From assembly GCF_030694085.1 (NCBI RefSeq), contig NZ_JAUXZE010000032.1, positions 86,536-150,535 on the forward strand: a DNA stretch of 64,000 bases. The letters are read 5' to 3'. The notes beneath the pieces are model-generated. The model was given only the letters and a program-made list of their open reading frames with translations, searched no databases and was not told the DNA's origin. Position numbers and translations under genes: made by a program. Every line of letters starts with the position of its first letter. The first letter of the stretch is position 1. Origin of the DNA: Tabrizicola sp. (GTDB lineage Bacteria > Pseudomonadota > Alphaproteobacteria > Rhodobacterales > Rhodobacteraceae). Below are positions 1 through 9,862 of the stretch, in pieces.

Positions 1-744
1 GGCCTGATCGCCGGCCTTGCCGCCTTGCCCGCTTTTGCCGAGGAGCCGGTCACCGCACCCGTCGCGACCATGACCGAGGCCGAGCGCAAGGCCTTCCGCG
101 ACGAAGTGCGGGCCTATCTTCTGGAAAACCCCGAGGTTCTGATCGAGGCGATGGACGTCCTGCAACAGCGCGAAGAGCGGGCGGGGCTGGACCGTGACAG
201 CCAGATCATCGCAACCAACAGCGCGCGCATCTTCGCCAATCCGAACGACTGGGTCGGCGGCAACCCGGACGGCGACATCACCCTGGTCGAGTTCATGGAC
301 TATCGCTGCGGCTACTGCCGCAAGGCCTATGCCGAGGTCGAAGAGCTGATCGCGACCGATGGCAACATCCGCTTCGTGGTCAAGGAATTCCCAATCCTGG
401 GCGAAGCGTCGATGCTGTCGGCCCAGTTCGCCATCGCGCTGCGCCAGCTGCACGGTGACGAGGCCTACGGAAAGGCGCATGATGCCCTGATCGCCCTGCG
501 AGGCGAGCCTACGATCGAGACTCTCTCCCGGCTGGCAGGCGATCTGGGATACGAGGCACAACCGATCGTCGACCGGATGAACACGCCTGCGGTGATGGCG
601 GTCATCCAGGACACTTATGCCTTGGCCGAGATGATGGACATCAGCGGCACTCCGGCCTTCATCATGGGGGATGGCGTGATGCGTGGCTATGCGCCGCTGA
701 ACATCATGCGCGACTTCGTCGCCGACATGCGCGCGGACGGCTGA
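1..744 (+). CDS. DsbA-family thiol:disulfide oxidoreductase (5' truncated by window edge)
   Basis: Periplasmic thioredoxin-fold protein of the DsbA/DSBA-oxidoreductase family, which forms or isomerises disulfides in exported proteins. The reading frame is open from base 1 and begins inside a hydrophobic Ala/Leu-rich stretch ending AFAEE, which looks like the end of a signal peptide, so the true start lies upstream. The active-site CGYC motif is at 307-318 and the cis-proline motif SGTPAF at 643-660. An N-terminal helical dimerisation-like segment precedes the thioredoxin fold, as in the ScsC/BdbD-like branch. The next gene follows after a 137 bp gap. Family assignment is firm; oxidase versus isomerase role cannot be told from sequence. 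Confidence 0.9.
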   Translation, partial: GLIAGLAALPAFAEEPVTAPVATMTEAERKAFRDEVRAYLLENPEVLIEAMDVLQQREERAGLDRDSQIIATNSARIFANPNDWVGGNPDGDITLVEFMDYRCGYCRKAYAEVEELIATDGNIRFVVKEFPILGEASMLSAQFAIALRQLHGDEAYGKAHDALIALRGEPTIETLSRLAGDLGYEAQPIVDRMNTPAVMAVIQDTYALAEMMDISGTPAFIMGDGVMRGYAPLNIMRDFVADMRADG

Positions 745-881
745 ACCCGGCTGCCCCGCGTGGCCCGCTGTGGCGGCGCGTTTGCCGGATACGCTTGGGC
801 AAACGTCGCAGGCCAACTCGACTTGTGCTGCCGTCCCGCGCAGGATGCCGGAGTACACAGGCCCTATCCGAGCAGGCAGGC

Positions 882-1217
882 ATGACCCGGACCTACCTTA
901 TTCTTCTGGCGGCCATCGTGGCCGAAGTGGTTGCGACGACCGCTTTGGCCCGGTCGGAAAGCTTTACCCGCCTCTGGCCTTCGCTGGTGGCGATCTTCGG
1001 CTATGCGGTGGCCTTCTGGCTTTTGTCCTATCCGCTGCGGGTGATGCCGACCGGGGTCGTCTATGCGATCTGGTCGGGCATGGGCATCGTGCTGATCAGC
1101 GGCGTGGCCTGGGTCTGGTATCGCCAGACGCTTGATTTTGCAGCCATCCTGGGGCTTGCCTTCATTCTGGTGGGGGTCTTGATCGTGAACCTCTTCTCGA
1201 AATCGATCCCCCACTAG
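882..1217 (+). CDS. SMR-family multidrug efflux protein (EmrE-like)
   Basis: Small multidrug resistance transporter of 111 residues, the usual length for the family, predicted to have four membrane helices and act as a dimer exchanging protons for cationic drugs. The membrane-embedded glutamate is in AAIVAEVVATT near residue 14, and the helix-3 motif PTGVVYAIWSGMGIVLISG is very close to EmrE, favouring a true drug exporter over guanidinium-type (Gdx) relatives. I chose the ATG at 882 because it gives the canonical N-terminus MTRTYLILLAA; the frame is open further upstream but that extension is charged and unlike the family. Confidence 0.9.
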   Translation: MTRTYLILLAAIVAEVVATTALARSESFTRLWPSLVAIFGYAVAFWLLSYPLRVMPTGVVYAIWSGMGIVLISGVAWVWYRQTLDFAAILGLAFILVGVLIVNLFSKSIPH

Positions 1218-1223
1218 GCCGCC

Positions 1224-2444
1224 TCAAGCCTCGACCGCCGTCGGTTCGGGCCGCAGCGCATGGGCAACCCAGAGGCCGACGCCGATCACGACCAGGCCGC
1301 CTCCAACCGCCGCGAAGGTTCCAGCAAGCCCCAGCCAGGCCACCAGCGGTGCCGACACCAGGGGCGAGGCGAACTGGCCCAGGAAGAACGCCGTGGTCAA
1401 CAGGCCCGAGGCCCGCCCCCGCATCGTCGCCGGGACCCGCGCCATGAACCAGGTCGTGTAGTTGGGCATCGAGATCCCCATCCCCAACCCCGCGATCAGT
1501 GACCCCCACAGCACGCCATGCCAGTCCGTCGCGGTGGCATGTGCCAGAAAGCCCAAGCCGATCAGCACGAACGACAGCCCGAAGATCGTCATCGCCGACA
1601 GCCGCGCACGGATGCGGCCATACATCAGCGATACCGGGGCCGAGACGGTGACCAGCGCCGCCATCAGGGCGCCCACGACCAGGGGGCTGGTGGTCCCCAG
1701 CGCCTCCAGATGGAACGGCAGCCGGGTGGGCGTCACGTAGAACGCGACCTGGAACAGAAAGGCCAGCGGCGCGATGAAGGCATAGGCTGCCCAGGGGAAG
1801 CGGTCGGCGGTGGTCTGCACGGGCTTCGGCTGGTCGCGCTCGGCCGCGATCTGGCGGGCATGCGGACCAAGTGCCACGAACGCCAGCGCCGCGATGGGCA
1901 GGATCAGCGCATAGACCGCGAAGGCCCCGCGCCAGTGATAGCTGGCCAAGAGGCCCCCCAGCAGCATGAAGACGATCCCCGCCGCCGAGATCGCCGCCCC
2001 CTGCATCCCCAGAAACCGCGCCCTCTCCGGCCCCTGCCACAGGTCGCTGGCCCAGGTCATGCCCAGGTTCATCGTCCCTGCAACCCCCAGTCCCAGCGCA
2101 AGCCTCCCGACCAGCATCGCCCAGACACTTTCCGCCCAAAGACCCGAGGTCCCCCCGACCGCATAGAGCACCGCCGTCACCAGCAAGAGCTTCTGCCGGT
2201 CCCAGCGGTCGATCAGCACCCCCATCAGGCCCGCCGACAAGACGATGGCCAGCGAGGGAAGCGTCACGATCAGCCCGGCCAGCGTGTCGATATGCGGCAC
2301 GTCGGCATAATGCGCCCGCAGGCCCGGCAAAGACGAGGCAACCGTCGCATTCGCCATGATCGTCATCGAGGCGAGGCCAAGCACAGCCGCCGTCACTGTT
2401 CCACTCACCGCGCGAGAGGACGGTGTTTCGGTCATTCGGGTCAC
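1224..2444 (-). CDS. MFS transporter
   Basis: Major facilitator superfamily permease, 406 residues with about twelve hydrophobic segments, and the helix 2-3 loop signature GVLIDRWDRQKLL near residue 75. Such proteins are proton-driven exporters; the substrate cannot be read from the sequence. A GTG start at 2444 is preferred because AGGAG sits five bases upstream; an in-frame ATG three codons later is too far from it. It is divergent from a LysR-type gene starting 88 bp away, so that regulator probably controls it. The 3' end lies six bases from the convergent SMR gene. Confidence 0.85.
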   Translation of the reverse strand: MTRMTETPSSRAVSGTVTAAVLGLASMTIMANATVASSLPGLRAHYADVPHIDTLAGLIVTLPSLAIVLSAGLMGVLIDRWDRQKLLLVTAVLYAVGGTSGLWAESVWAMLVGRLALGLGVAGTMNLGMTWASDLWQGPERARFLGMQGAAISAAGIVFMLLGGLLASYHWRGAFAVYALILPIAALAFVALGPHARQIAAERDQPKPVQTTADRFPWAAYAFIAPLAFLFQVAFYVTPTRLPFHLEALGTTSPLVVGALMAALVTVSAPVSLMYGRIRARLSAMTIFGLSFVLIGLGFLAHATATDWHGVLWGSLIAGLGMGISMPNYTTWFMARVPATMRGRASGLLTTAFFLGQFASPLVSAPLVAWLGLAGTFAAVGGGLVVIGVGLWVAHALRPEPTAVEA

Positions 2445-2482
2445 GGGGGCTCCTTCGATCTGGTCTTGTGCAAGATGCCAAA

Positions 2483-2541
2483 GTCCACCATCATGGACAA
2501 GTCAGCCATTCCTGCAAGGTGCGTCCCGAATTATGGACAAT
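2483..2541. promoter_or_regulatory. Candidate LysR operator between divergent MFS and lysR genes
   Basis: The 88 bp between the MFS and LysR starts holds the inverted repeat GTCCA-N6-TGGAC (2483-2498), and ATGGACAA is repeated at 2493-2500 and again at the lysR start (2533-2540). Position and symmetry suit an autoregulating LysR-type protein. Functional assignment is inferred. Confidence 0.35.
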
Positions 2542-3423
2542 GACATAGACCTCACCGCCCTGCGCGGCTTCCGCACCGTCCTGCGCGAGGGGTCCTTTTC
2601 GGCTGCAGCCCTGACGCTGCGGGTGCCGAAGTCCACCCTGTCGAAGCGCGTCGCCGACCTGGAATCCCACCTTGGCGTCCGGCTGATCGAGCGGTCCACC
2701 CGCACCCTCCGTGCCACGCAAGAGGGCGAGGTCCTTGCCGCCCGCGCCGACCGTCTTCTGGGCGAGGCCGAGGATATCCGGCGCGCGCTTGGCGAATCCG
2801 GCGGCACCCCGCGCGGGCATCTGCGGCTGGCCGTGCCGCAGGTGATCGGCAATCTTCTGATCGGCCCCATCGCTGCCGGGTTTCGCAAGCTTCACCCCGA
2901 GGTGACGCTGGAGATCCACTTCCTCGACCGCGCGCCCGACCTGCTGGAAGAAGGCTTCGACGGCTGCATCCGCTTCGGCCCGCTAGAGGATTCAAGCCAG
3001 GTCGCGCGCCGACTTTTGCACGGTCAGGCCATGCTGGCCGCATCGCCACACCTTCCCGGACTTGACGCCCTGCACCATCCCACGGAACTGGTCCGGTTTC
3101 CGCTGGTCGGTCTGGCAACGCTTTGGGCGGGGGGCCTGCCGCTCAGCAACGGGACCGATGAGATCACCCTGCCCTTCGCGCCGCCCTTGCGCCTGGGGTC
3201 GCACCTTGCGGTCCGCGATGCCGTGGTCGCCGGGGCCGGGATCGCCCCACTGCCCGGGATGATCGTCCGCGAGGAAATCGCGCAAGGCAGGCTGGTCCAT
3301 GTGCTGCCGGACTGGTCCACACCGCGAAAGGCGATCTATTTCGTCTACCCCTCGGCCCAGTCGGTCACGGCGCGGCTGCGAGCCTTCATCGACCATCTGG
3401 CGCAGGAGTTGGGCGAGGATTAG
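2533..3423 (+). CDS. LysR-family transcriptional regulator
   Basis: LysR-type regulator of 296 residues, typical length. The N-terminal winged helix-turn-helix spans about residues 1-65 (LRGFRTVLREGSFSAAALTL, then PKSTLSKRVADLE), followed by a periplasmic-binding-like effector domain. The ATG at 2533 was chosen because it starts directly at the conserved DNA-binding domain; the frame stays open about 180 bp upstream but that would run across the operator region and the start of the divergent MFS gene. It probably regulates that exporter. The effector is unknown. Confidence 0.88.
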   Translation: MDNDIDLTALRGFRTVLREGSFSAAALTLRVPKSTLSKRVADLESHLGVRLIERSTRTLRATQEGEVLAARADRLLGEAEDIRRALGESGGTPRGHLRLAVPQVIGNLLIGPIAAGFRKLHPEVTLEIHFLDRAPDLLEEGFDGCIRFGPLEDSSQVARRLLHGQAMLAASPHLPGLDALHHPTELVRFPLVGLATLWAGGLPLSNGTDEITLPFAPPLRLGSHLAVRDAVVAGAGIAPLPGMIVREEIAQGRLVHVLPDWSTPRKAIYFVYPSAQSVTARLRAFIDHLAQELGED

Positions 3424-3439
3424 GCGCCGCACCCGGTCC

Positions 3440-3505
3440 GCTCGTCGATGACTGCGTCACTCCTCGCTGGCGGCACCGACGAGAAGACGAAGTCGCACGA
3501 GGAGG
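3440..3505 (+). repeat. Interspersed palindromic repeat, copy 1 of 6
   Basis: About 66 bp with the pattern GCTCGTCGATGACTGCGTC, then CTCCTCGCTGG, a short loop, CGACGAGAAGACGAAG and a terminal CGCACGAGGAGG. The two halves are about three-quarters complementary, so it can fold into a long imperfect hairpin. This copy fills the gap between the convergent lysR and ispG genes. Related copies are at 13120, 20362, 50237, 58595 and 63337. Confidence 0.8.
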
Positions 3506-3514
3506 AGCCCTTGC

Positions 3515-4639
3515 CTACTCCGCCGCCAGCTTCTCTGCCGCCTCGATCTCGGCGGCCTTCGCCTCGACCAGTTCGACGATGTGGTCCACCATCCGGTCGT
3601 TCGACAGGGTATGGTCCTGCTTGCCGGCGAGGTAGACCATCCCCTTGCCCGCGCCCCCGCCGGTAAAGCCGATATCGGTCATCAGCGCCTCACCCGGGCC
3701 GTTCACGACGCAGCCGATGATCGACAGGCTCATCGACGTGGTGATATGCGCCAGCCGGTCCTCCAGCGCCGAGACGGTCTTGATCACGTCGAACCCCTGC
3801 CGGGCGCAGGACGGGCACGAGATGATCGTCACCCCCCGGTGCCGCAGCCCCAGCGATTTCAGGATCTCGAAGCCGACCTTCACTTCCTCGACCGGGTCCG
3901 CCGAAAGCGAGACCCGGATCGTGTCGCCGATCCCCATCCACAACAGGTTTCCCAGACCGATGGCCGACTTCACCGTGCCGGAGACAAAGCCCCCGGCCTC
4001 GGTGATCCCCAGATGGATCGGCGCGTCGGTCGCATCGGCAAGCTGCTGGTAGGCAGCGGCGGCCATGAAGACGTCACTGGCCTTCACGCTGATCTTGAAT
4101 TCGTGGAAATCGTTGTCCTGCAACAGCTTGATGTGGTCCAGGCCCGACTCCACCATCGCATCGGGGCACGGCTCGCCGTACTTGTCCAGAAGGTGCTTTT
4201 CCAGCGACCCGGCATTGACCCCGATGCGGATGCTGCACCCGTGGTCCTTTGCGGCGCGCACCACCTCGGCCACGCGGCGGGCGTCGCCGATGTTTCCGGG
4301 GTTGATCCGCAGGCAAGCCGCCCCGGCCTGGGCCGCCTCGATGGCGCGCTTGTAGTGGAAATGGATGTCCGCGACGATCGGCACCGGGCTTTCGGCCACG
4401 ATTTCCTTCAGCGCCCGCGTCGAGTCCTCATCGGGGGTCGAGACCCGGACGATGTCCGCCCCGGCCACGGCACAGCGCTGGATCTGCTCGATCGTTGCGG
4501 CCACATCCGTTGTCAGCGTGTTGGTCATCGTCTGGACGCTGATCGGCGCATCCCCGCCCACCAGAACCTTGCCGACCCGGATCTGCCGCGAGGGCCGACG
4601 CTGGATGTTGCGCCAGGGGCGGATCGGATTGTGGGTCAT
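3515..4639 (-). CDS. ispG: 4-hydroxy-3-methylbut-2-enyl diphosphate synthase (flavodoxin)
   Basis: Penultimate step of the MEP (non-mevalonate) isoprenoid pathway: reductive ring opening of MEcPP to HMBPP by a [4Fe-4S] enzyme in the cytoplasm. The protein is 374 residues, the bacterial size. The N-terminal TIM barrel carries [10 protein letters not shown], and the C-terminal cluster ligands are visible in [12 protein letters not shown] and [10 protein letters not shown]. The ATG at 4639 was chosen because GGAG precedes it by eight bases and it gives MTHNPIRPW; 19 upstream codons are open but not family-like. A rodZ-like gene lies immediately upstream on the same strand, a common alphaproteobacterial pairing. 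Confidence 0.97.
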   Translation of the reverse strand: MTHNPIRPWRNIQRRPSRQIRVGKVLVGGDAPISVQTMTNTLTTDVAATIEQIQRCAVAGADIVRVSTPDEDSTRALKEIVAESPVPIVADIHFHYKRAIEAAQAGAACLRINPGNIGDARRVAEVVRAAKDHGCSIRIGVNAGSLEKHLLDKYGEPCPDAMVESGLDHIKLLQDNDFHEFKISVKASDVFMAAAAYQQLADATDAPIHLGITEAGGFVSGTVKSAIGLGNLLWMGIGDTIRVSLSADPVEEVKVGFEILKSLGLRHRGVTIISCPSCARQGFDVIKTVSALEDRLAHITTSMSLSIIGCVVNGPGEALMTDIGFTGGGAGKGMVYLAGKQDHTLSNDRMVDHIVELVEAKAAEIEAAEKLAAE

Positions 4640-4701
4640 GGGATCGGGCTCCGTTTCTTGCCGCCGCAGCATAAGCCGCGGGGGCAGTCCCGGCAATCCG
4701 C

Positions 4702-5925
4702 CTATTCGGTCCCAGCCAGGGCGGGAACCACGAAAGAGGCATCCGCTGTGGCAAAGCGCGCCAGGTCCTCATCCGCCATCGGATCGGCCTGGGCAAAGCT
4801 TTGCGTCAGCGCCTCGGGCGAGAGCGGAATATCCTTGGCCACCTGGGCACCAGGTGCCACGGGGCCGTAGGTCAGGCCGTCCACGACGAAATAGATCGAA
4901 CCCGAGTTCCCCGTGCGGAACACCGCAGCGGTTTCCAGAGGCGGCACGGTGTAGCGTTCACCTGCATCCAGGATCTTCTCGAACAGGACCGTGCCGTCGG
5001 CGGCGTTCACACGCACCCAGGACGGACGCACGGCCAGGACTTCGATGCCCTGCTGCGCTTCGGCCACGACCTGCACTTCGCTCTCGACCGCCTGGTCAAT
5101 GGCCTGATCCACGGCGTCCGCCTCGGCCACTTCGACAAGAACCCCCGTCTCACGCGGATTGATCGCAGCAATCGGACCATCACGCGACGTCAGGACGGGC
5201 ACGTCCAGCGCCTGAGGCCGGTAAAGCCGGTCCAGCACATCCCGATTTGCAGAGCCTTCGGCGCTGGCCACGGCTTCAGCCGCAGGTTCCGCAGGGCGGG
5301 CCACGGCAATCTGCTGGCCGACGGTTCCGGCGTTCGACAAGGGATCGATCTGGGCCACCACGGTCGGGGCCTCGTCGACGGGCGCAAGCTGTACGCGCTG
5401 CACTTCCTGCAACACAGACCAGCCGCCGTAACCGATGGCCCCGATCAGAGCGACCAGGACGGCGATGGACCCGACGGCACCGGGTTCGATATGCGACCAG
5501 ATCGCCTCGCCGCGCGGGATGAAGCTGGCATTGGGGTCGGCCAGCGGGTCAGCATGTTCAGCCCGGGCCCGGGCCTTGGCGAATTGCTGCGGTGCAGCGG
5601 CAGAGGACAGCCCATGCGACACGGTATAACCCGCTTCGGCACAGAAGCGTTCAAACGCCCACTCGGGGTCCATTGCCAGGTAGCGCGCATAGGACCGAAC
5701 GTAACCTGCGACAAAGCCGGGGGTCTCGAAGGCCGATAGATCGGCGTTTTCGATGGCGGCGATGTAAGTCGCCTTGATCTTCAACTCGCGCTGGACGTCA
5801 AGCAGCGACTTGCCCAGCGTGGCACGTTCGCCACGCATAAGATCGCCGAGTCGCAACTCGAAGTCGTCAAAGCCCTTTGGCTTGTCCTCTTCGGTTGTCG
5901 AAGGTTTCGACCTCCAACCGATCAT
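4702..5925 (-). CDS. RodZ-like helix-turn-helix membrane protein (DUF4115)
   Basis: Protein of 407 residues with the RodZ arrangement: a Xre-type HTH at about residues 25-95 ([20 protein letters not shown]), a single membrane helix near residues 155-178, an acidic Ala/Glu linker, and a C-terminal DUF4115 beta domain around residues 290-375 ([19 protein letters not shown]). RodZ links the MreB cytoskeleton to the cell-wall elongation machinery. Many alphaproteobacterial homologues are annotated only as HTH proteins, so a true elongasome role is inferred. It precedes ispG on the same strand, 62 bp away. Confidence 0.8.
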   Translation of the reverse strand: MIGWRSKPSTTEEDKPKGFDDFELRLGDLMRGERATLGKSLLDVQRELKIKATYIAAIENADLSAFETPGFVAGYVRSYARYLAMDPEWAFERFCAEAGYTVSHGLSSAAAPQQFAKARARAEHADPLADPNASFIPRGEAIWSHIEPGAVGSIAVLVALIGAIGYGGWSVLQEVQRVQLAPVDEAPTVVAQIDPLSNAGTVGQQIAVARPAEPAAEAVASAEGSANRDVLDRLYRPQALDVPVLTSRDGPIAAINPRETGVLVEVAEADAVDQAIDQAVESEVQVVAEAQQGIEVLAVRPSWVRVNAADGTVLFEKILDAGERYTVPPLETAAVFRTGNSGSIYFVVDGLTYGPVAPGAQVAKDIPLSPEALTQSFAQADPMADEDLARFATADASFVVPALAGTE

Positions 5926-6019
5926 CTGCCCGCTGTCCCCTTCGGTGCACTCGTCTTCGTGGTCGCCTTCCCCAGCGACTCACATCGTTGTTCGTATTGG
6001 GCAAACAGTAACATAGGAC

Positions 6020-6047
6020 AAGGGCTTTTCCACGGGCCAAAGCCCTT
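6020..6047 (-). terminator. Hairpin at the hemA stop codon
   Basis: Perfect 9 bp inverted repeat AAGGGCTTT / AAAGCCCTT with a 10-base loop, beginning inside the hemA TAA codon. No clear T-tract follows on the minus strand, so it may be a weak terminator or a 3'-end stabiliser. Confidence 0.45.
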
Positions 6048-7278
6048 AGGCGACCTGTTCGGCGCGATTCAGCGCACAATGGGACCAGAGTGCATCCATC
6101 GCGCGCACCAGCCTGTCGATCTCCTGCGGGCCGTGCACCGGCGAGGGCGTGAAGCGCAGCCGCTCCGTCCCGCGCGGAACAGTCGGAAAATTGATCGGCT
6201 GGACATAGATGCCGTGGTCCTCCAGCAGCATGTCGGACAGCATCTTGCAGTGCACCGGATTGCCGACATGGACCGGGACGATGTGCGACCCGTGGTCGAT
6301 GATCGGCAGGCCCATCGCCTTGAGGCGGGTCTTGAGGATCGTGGCCTGGGTCTGGTGCCGCGTCCGCAGTGCCTGACCGCCCGTCCCTTTCAGGAAGCGG
6401 ACCGACGCCGCTGCACCCGCAGCAACCGCCGGCGGCAGGCTGGTCGTGAAGATGAAGCCCGGCGCATAGGACCGCACCGCATCCACCATCCGCGCCGAAG
6501 CTGCGACATAGCCGCCGAAGACACCGTAAGCCTTGGCAAGCGTGCCGTTGATGATGTCGACGCGGTGCATCTGCCCGTCGCGTTCCGCCACCCCTGCCCC
6601 GCGCGGACCATACATGCCGACTGCGTGCACTTCGTCCAGGTAGGTCAGCGCGTCAAACTCTTGCGCCAGATCGCAGATTTCCTTGATCGGACCAAAATCG
6701 CCATCCATCGAATAGATCGATTCGAAGGCGATCAGCTTCGGCGCCGCCGGATCATCCTTGGCCAGAAGCTCGCGCAGGTGGGCCACGTCATTGTGCCGGA
6801 AGATCCGCTTCTCGCCCCCGCCCCGCCGCACGCCTTCGATCATCGAGGCATGGTTCAGCGCGTCGGAATAGATGATCAGCCCCGGGAAGATGGTCCGCAG
6901 CGTCGAAAGCGTCGCGTCATTGGCGATATAGGCCGAGGTGAAGACCAGCGCGGCCTCTTTCCCGTGCAGGTCGGCAATCTCGGCTTCCAGCGCCTTGTGC
7001 CAGACCGTCGTGCCGCTGATGTTCCGCGTGCCACCCGACCCGGCGCCCGTGGCATCCAGCGCCGCGTGCATCGCGCCCAGCACCTCGGGATGCTGGCCCA
7101 TGCCCAGATAATCGTTGCCGCACCAGACGGTGATGTCCTTCTTGGACCCGTCGGGCCGCGTCCAGACCGCATGGGGAAACTGGCCCTGGCTGCGCGCAAT
7201 GTCGATGAAGGTGCGGTAGCGGCCTTCGTCGTGCAGGCGTTGCAGGCTGGCGTCGATCGCGTCGGTATATCTGGTCAT
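6046..7278 (-). CDS. hemA: 5-aminolevulinate synthase
   Basis: Condenses glycine and succinyl-CoA to 5-aminolevulinate, the first step of tetrapyrrole synthesis by the Shemin (C4) route of alphaproteobacteria. The 410-residue protein shows the fold-type I PLP signature [13 protein letters not shown] with the catalytic lysine, plus GGTRNISGT and [10 protein letters not shown]. The ATG at 7278 gives the canonical [11 protein letters not shown] start; the same frame stays open far upstream, but only because it runs antisense through the divergent peptidase gene. A near-consensus FnrL box lies about 52 bp upstream of the start. Confidence 0.97.
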   Translation of the reverse strand: MTRYTDAIDASLQRLHDEGRYRTFIDIARSQGQFPHAVWTRPDGSKKDITVWCGNDYLGMGQHPEVLGAMHAALDATGAGSGGTRNISGTTVWHKALEAEIADLHGKEAALVFTSAYIANDATLSTLRTIFPGLIIYSDALNHASMIEGVRRGGGEKRIFRHNDVAHLRELLAKDDPAAPKLIAFESIYSMDGDFGPIKEICDLAQEFDALTYLDEVHAVGMYGPRGAGVAERDGQMHRVDIINGTLAKAYGVFGGYVAASARMVDAVRSYAPGFIFTTSLPPAVAAGAAASVRFLKGTGGQALRTRHQTQATILKTRLKAMGLPIIDHGSHIVPVHVGNPVHCKMLSDMLLEDHGIYVQPINFPTVPRGTERLRFTPSPVHGPQEIDRLVRAMDALWSHCALNRAEQVA

Positions 7279-7329
7279 GCGTCCCGGTTCCTTTTGCGAT
7301 GGTTCTGCCTGAACCGCCGCAGGGGTGCC

Positions 7330-7343
7330 TTGATTTCGGTCAA
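7330..7343. promoter_or_regulatory. Candidate FnrL/FNR box upstream of hemA
   Basis: TTGAT-TTCG-GTCAA matches the FNR-family consensus TTGAT-N4-ATCAA at nine of ten positions. It lies in the divergent region between hemA and the M20 peptidase. FnrL control of hemA is known in Rhodobacter sphaeroides, which supports the call. Confidence 0.5.
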
Positions 7344-7476
7344 CTCGCCGGGATTGCCAAGGGGACGATTTGTCACCCCGATGCCGACGGCCCCCTTTCC
7401 ATACCGCAGCCCGCCCGCTCTGGACAGTCCCAACCCGGCTGCTAGGCTGGTTCTTGATCAAATCCCGGAGAGTGCC

Positions 7477-8859
7477 ATGCCCCCGTCCCTCGACGCCGTC
7501 CTTCAGCGCATCGACGAAACCCTGCCCCAGTCGCTGGACCGGCTGATGGAGCTGCTGCGTATCCCCTCGATCTCGACCGATCCCGCCTTTGCGGCCGATT
7601 GCGCGCGGACGGCCGACCATCTGGCCGCCGACCTTGCATCCCTCGGCTTTGACGCCCGCGCCGCCCGCACCCCCGGGCATCCGATGGTCGTGGCGCATGG
7701 CGGCGAGGGGCGCAGGCACATCCTCTTCTACGGCCACTATGACGTGCAACCCGTTGATCCGATTGAACTCTGGGACCGCGACCCCTTCGATCCCGAACTG
7801 CAGGACACCCCGAAAGGCAAGGTGATCCGCGCCCGGGGCGCGTCGGACGACAAGGGCCAGTTGATGACCTTCATCGAGGCCTGCCGGGCGTGGAAACACG
7901 TTCACGGCACCCTGCCCGGCAAGCTGACGATCTTTCTGGAGGGTGAGGAGGAATCGTCCTCCCCCTCCCTCATCCCCTTCCTGAAAGCCAACCGCGAGGA
8001 GTTGTCCTGCGACCTCGCCCTGATCTGCGATACCGGGCTGTTCGAGGGTGCCACCCCCGCCATCACCACCATGCTGCGCGGAATGGCGAAGGTCGAATTC
8101 ACCATCCGCGCGGCGAACCGCGACCTTCATTCCGGGATGTATGGCGGGTTGGCGCAGAACCCGCTGCACCTGATGTCGCGCCTCTTGGCGGGCCTGCATG
8201 ATTCCCAGGGCCGGGTTCAGGTCCCCGGCTTTTATGACGACGTGGACGAACTGCCCGACACGCTGCGCCAGCAATGGCAGGCCCTGTCCTTCGACCATGC
8301 CCGCTATCTGGGCGACGTCGGCCTTTCGGTCCCGGCAGGCGAACAGGATCGCACGCCCTTGGAAAAGATCTGGTCCCGCCCGACCGCCGAAGTGAACGGC
8401 ATGTGGGGCGGCTATACCGGCGCAGGCTTCAAGACCGTGCTGCCGTCCGAAGCCCACGCCAAGGTCTCGTTCCGCCTGGTCTCGCGCCAGGACCCCGAAA
8501 AGATCCGTGCCTCCTTCATGACCTGGGCCGCGGCGCAACTGCCCGCCAATTGCGAAATCGTCTGGGACGGCGACGGCGAGGGCGGGTCCCCGGCTTCGGT
8601 GATGGAAATCTCGGACCCCGCGTTCGAGGCCGCCCGCCAGGCCCTGACCGAGGAATGGGGCCGCCCCGCCGCTTTCGTGGGCGCTGGCGGGTCGATCCCG
8701 GTGGCCGGCTACTTCAAGTCGATCCTCGGCATGGACGCGATGCTGATCGGCTTTGGCCGCGACGACGACCAGATCCACTCGCCGAACGAGAAGTACGACC
8801 TGGAGTCGTTCCACAAGGGCATCCGCTCCTGGGCCCGCATCCTGGCCCGCATCGCGTGA
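7477..8859 (+). CDS. M20-family dipeptidase
   Basis: Zinc-dependent aminoacyl-dipeptidase of the M20 (ArgE/DapE/CPG2/carnosinase-like) family, 460 residues. Metal-ligand motifs are in order: [22 protein letters not shown], and the catalytic glutamate pair in [12 protein letters not shown] dimerisation domain with [10 protein letters not shown] follows. The ATG at 7477 was chosen because GGAG precedes it and it begins a normal family N-terminus. The start codon of the next gene overlaps its stop (ATGA), so the two are probably cotranslated. Specificity is not predictable. Confidence 0.93.
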   Translation: MPPSLDAVLQRIDETLPQSLDRLMELLRIPSISTDPAFAADCARTADHLAADLASLGFDARAARTPGHPMVVAHGGEGRRHILFYGHYDVQPVDPIELWDRDPFDPELQDTPKGKVIRARGASDDKGQLMTFIEACRAWKHVHGTLPGKLTIFLEGEEESSSPSLIPFLKANREELSCDLALICDTGLFEGATPAITTMLRGMAKVEFTIRAANRDLHSGMYGGLAQNPLHLMSRLLAGLHDSQGRVQVPGFYDDVDELPDTLRQQWQALSFDHARYLGDVGLSVPAGEQDRTPLEKIWSRPTAEVNGMWGGYTGAGFKTVLPSEAHAKVSFRLVSRQDPEKIRASFMTWAAAQLPANCEIVWDGDGEGGSPASVMEISDPAFEAARQALTEEWGRPAAFVGAGGSIPVAGYFKSILGMDAMLIGFGRDDDQIHSPNEKYDLESFHKGIRSWARILARIA

Positions 8860-9314
8860 TGCCCCCGGTCGAAATGCTTGAACTTCGCGACGCAAGGCCC
8901 GAAGATGAAAGCGATTTCCTGCGGCTCTGGCAGGGGTTCTGCGACGGCTACGGCATCACCCTGCCGCCCGAGGTGACCGCCTTCACCTGGGCCCGCCTGA
9001 TGGACCCCGCCAACCCCCTGACCGCGCGCCTCGCCTGCCTGGACGGCACCCCGCAGGGCTTTGCGATCCACCAGCACCACCCCTCCACCTGGGTCCTGGG
9101 CGACGACGGCTATCTGGAAGACCTCTTCGTCGCCCCCGAAGCCCGCGGCAAAGGCCTTGGCCGCGCGCTGATCGAGGACCTGATCGCCATCGCCCGCGCG
9201 AAGAGCTGGCGCAGGCTTTACTGGCTGACCGAGATCGAAAACGCGACCGCGCGCCGTCTCTATAACCAGTTCTGCGACAACGACGGCCATATCCGCTATC
9301 GCATGACCCTGTAG
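8859..9314 (+). CDS. GNAT-family N-acetyltransferase
   Basis: Cytoplasmic acetyl-CoA-dependent acetyltransferase of 151 residues. The acetyl-CoA pyrophosphate-binding motif A is visible in [18 protein letters not shown] at about residues 85-102, and the later [11 protein letters not shown] helix is typical of the family. The ATG overlaps the stop of the preceding dipeptidase gene by one base, so the two form an operon. The acceptor is unknown; peptide or amino-acid substrates are only a guess from the neighbour. Confidence 0.9.
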   Translation: MPPVEMLELRDARPEDESDFLRLWQGFCDGYGITLPPEVTAFTWARLMDPANPLTARLACLDGTPQGFAIHQHHPSTWVLGDDGYLEDLFVAPEARGKGLGRALIEDLIAIARAKSWRRLYWLTEIENATARRLYNQFCDNDGHIRYRMTL

Positions 9315-9322
9315 GCGGTCGG

Positions 9323-9778
9323 TCAGGCTCCGGTTTCGCGCGCCAACTCGACAAGCAGCCGGTCCGCATCCGAAACGGTCAGCTTTGGCAGGTCTTCGCA
9401 GACCTTGTACCAGGGCAACTGCGTGTCGGCGTAGATGTGCCGCGTCATGCGCGCGTCGGCGGGCCGGTCAAGGCTGCCGACCGTCAGGTTCGTCAGCCAG
9501 TCGTCCTCGGGCCGGACCGCCTGCCAGACCAGCCGGGATCCACAGGTGCCGCAGAACCCGCGCTTGCCCTCGGGCGAGGAGGCGTAATACTGCGGCTCCT
9601 CCTTCAGGTATTTCAGCGTTCCTGCCTTGATCAGCACGGTGATCTCGGCTGGCTGTCCGGTGCTGTGCTGGCAGATGGTGCAATGGCAGATATAGCCGTT
9701 GTGCAGAAAGACTTCGGCCTCATAGCGGACCCGGCCGCAAAGACAGCCGCCGGTGACCCTGGTGGTGTGATGCTGCAT
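9323..9778 (-). CDS. GFA-family (DUF636) zinc protein
   Basis: Protein of 151 residues with the glutathione-dependent formaldehyde-activating enzyme fold. Zinc-binding cysteines are in GGCLCGRVRYEA, CHCTICQ and FCGTCGSRL, the complete GFA set. Many members are annotated as formaldehyde-activating but their reactions are untested. The ATG at 9778 puts the start just before the first cysteine motif; 19 further upstream codons are open but unlike the family. Confidence 0.88.
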   Translation of the reverse strand: MQHHTTRVTGGCLCGRVRYEAEVFLHNGYICHCTICQHSTGQPAEITVLIKAGTLKYLKEEPQYYASSPEGKRGFCGTCGSRLVWQAVRPEDDWLTNLTVGSLDRPADARMTRHIYADTQLPWYKVCEDLPKLTVSDADRLLVELARETGA

Positions 9779-9862
9779 GACGCGACTCCCCCGCCCTGTC
9801 GCGCAAGTAGCCCATGGCCGGAGCCCTGGTGTCAAACCTGATCTCCTGGCGCTGTGGCGCCC

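Noticed and set aside
7454..7461. TTGATCAA upstream of the M20 peptidase as a second FNR site
   Set aside because: The half-sites are fused with no four-base spacer, so it does not match the FNR consensus.
5959..7476. Long plus-strand open frame upstream of the M20 peptidase
   Set aside because: It runs antisense through hemA and the divergent promoter; the peptidase starts at 7477 with its own ribosome binding site.
6046..8895. 949-codon minus-strand open frame containing hemA
   Set aside because: Only the part from 7278 downwards is hemA; the upstream half is antisense to the M20 peptidase and is open only because of high GC content.
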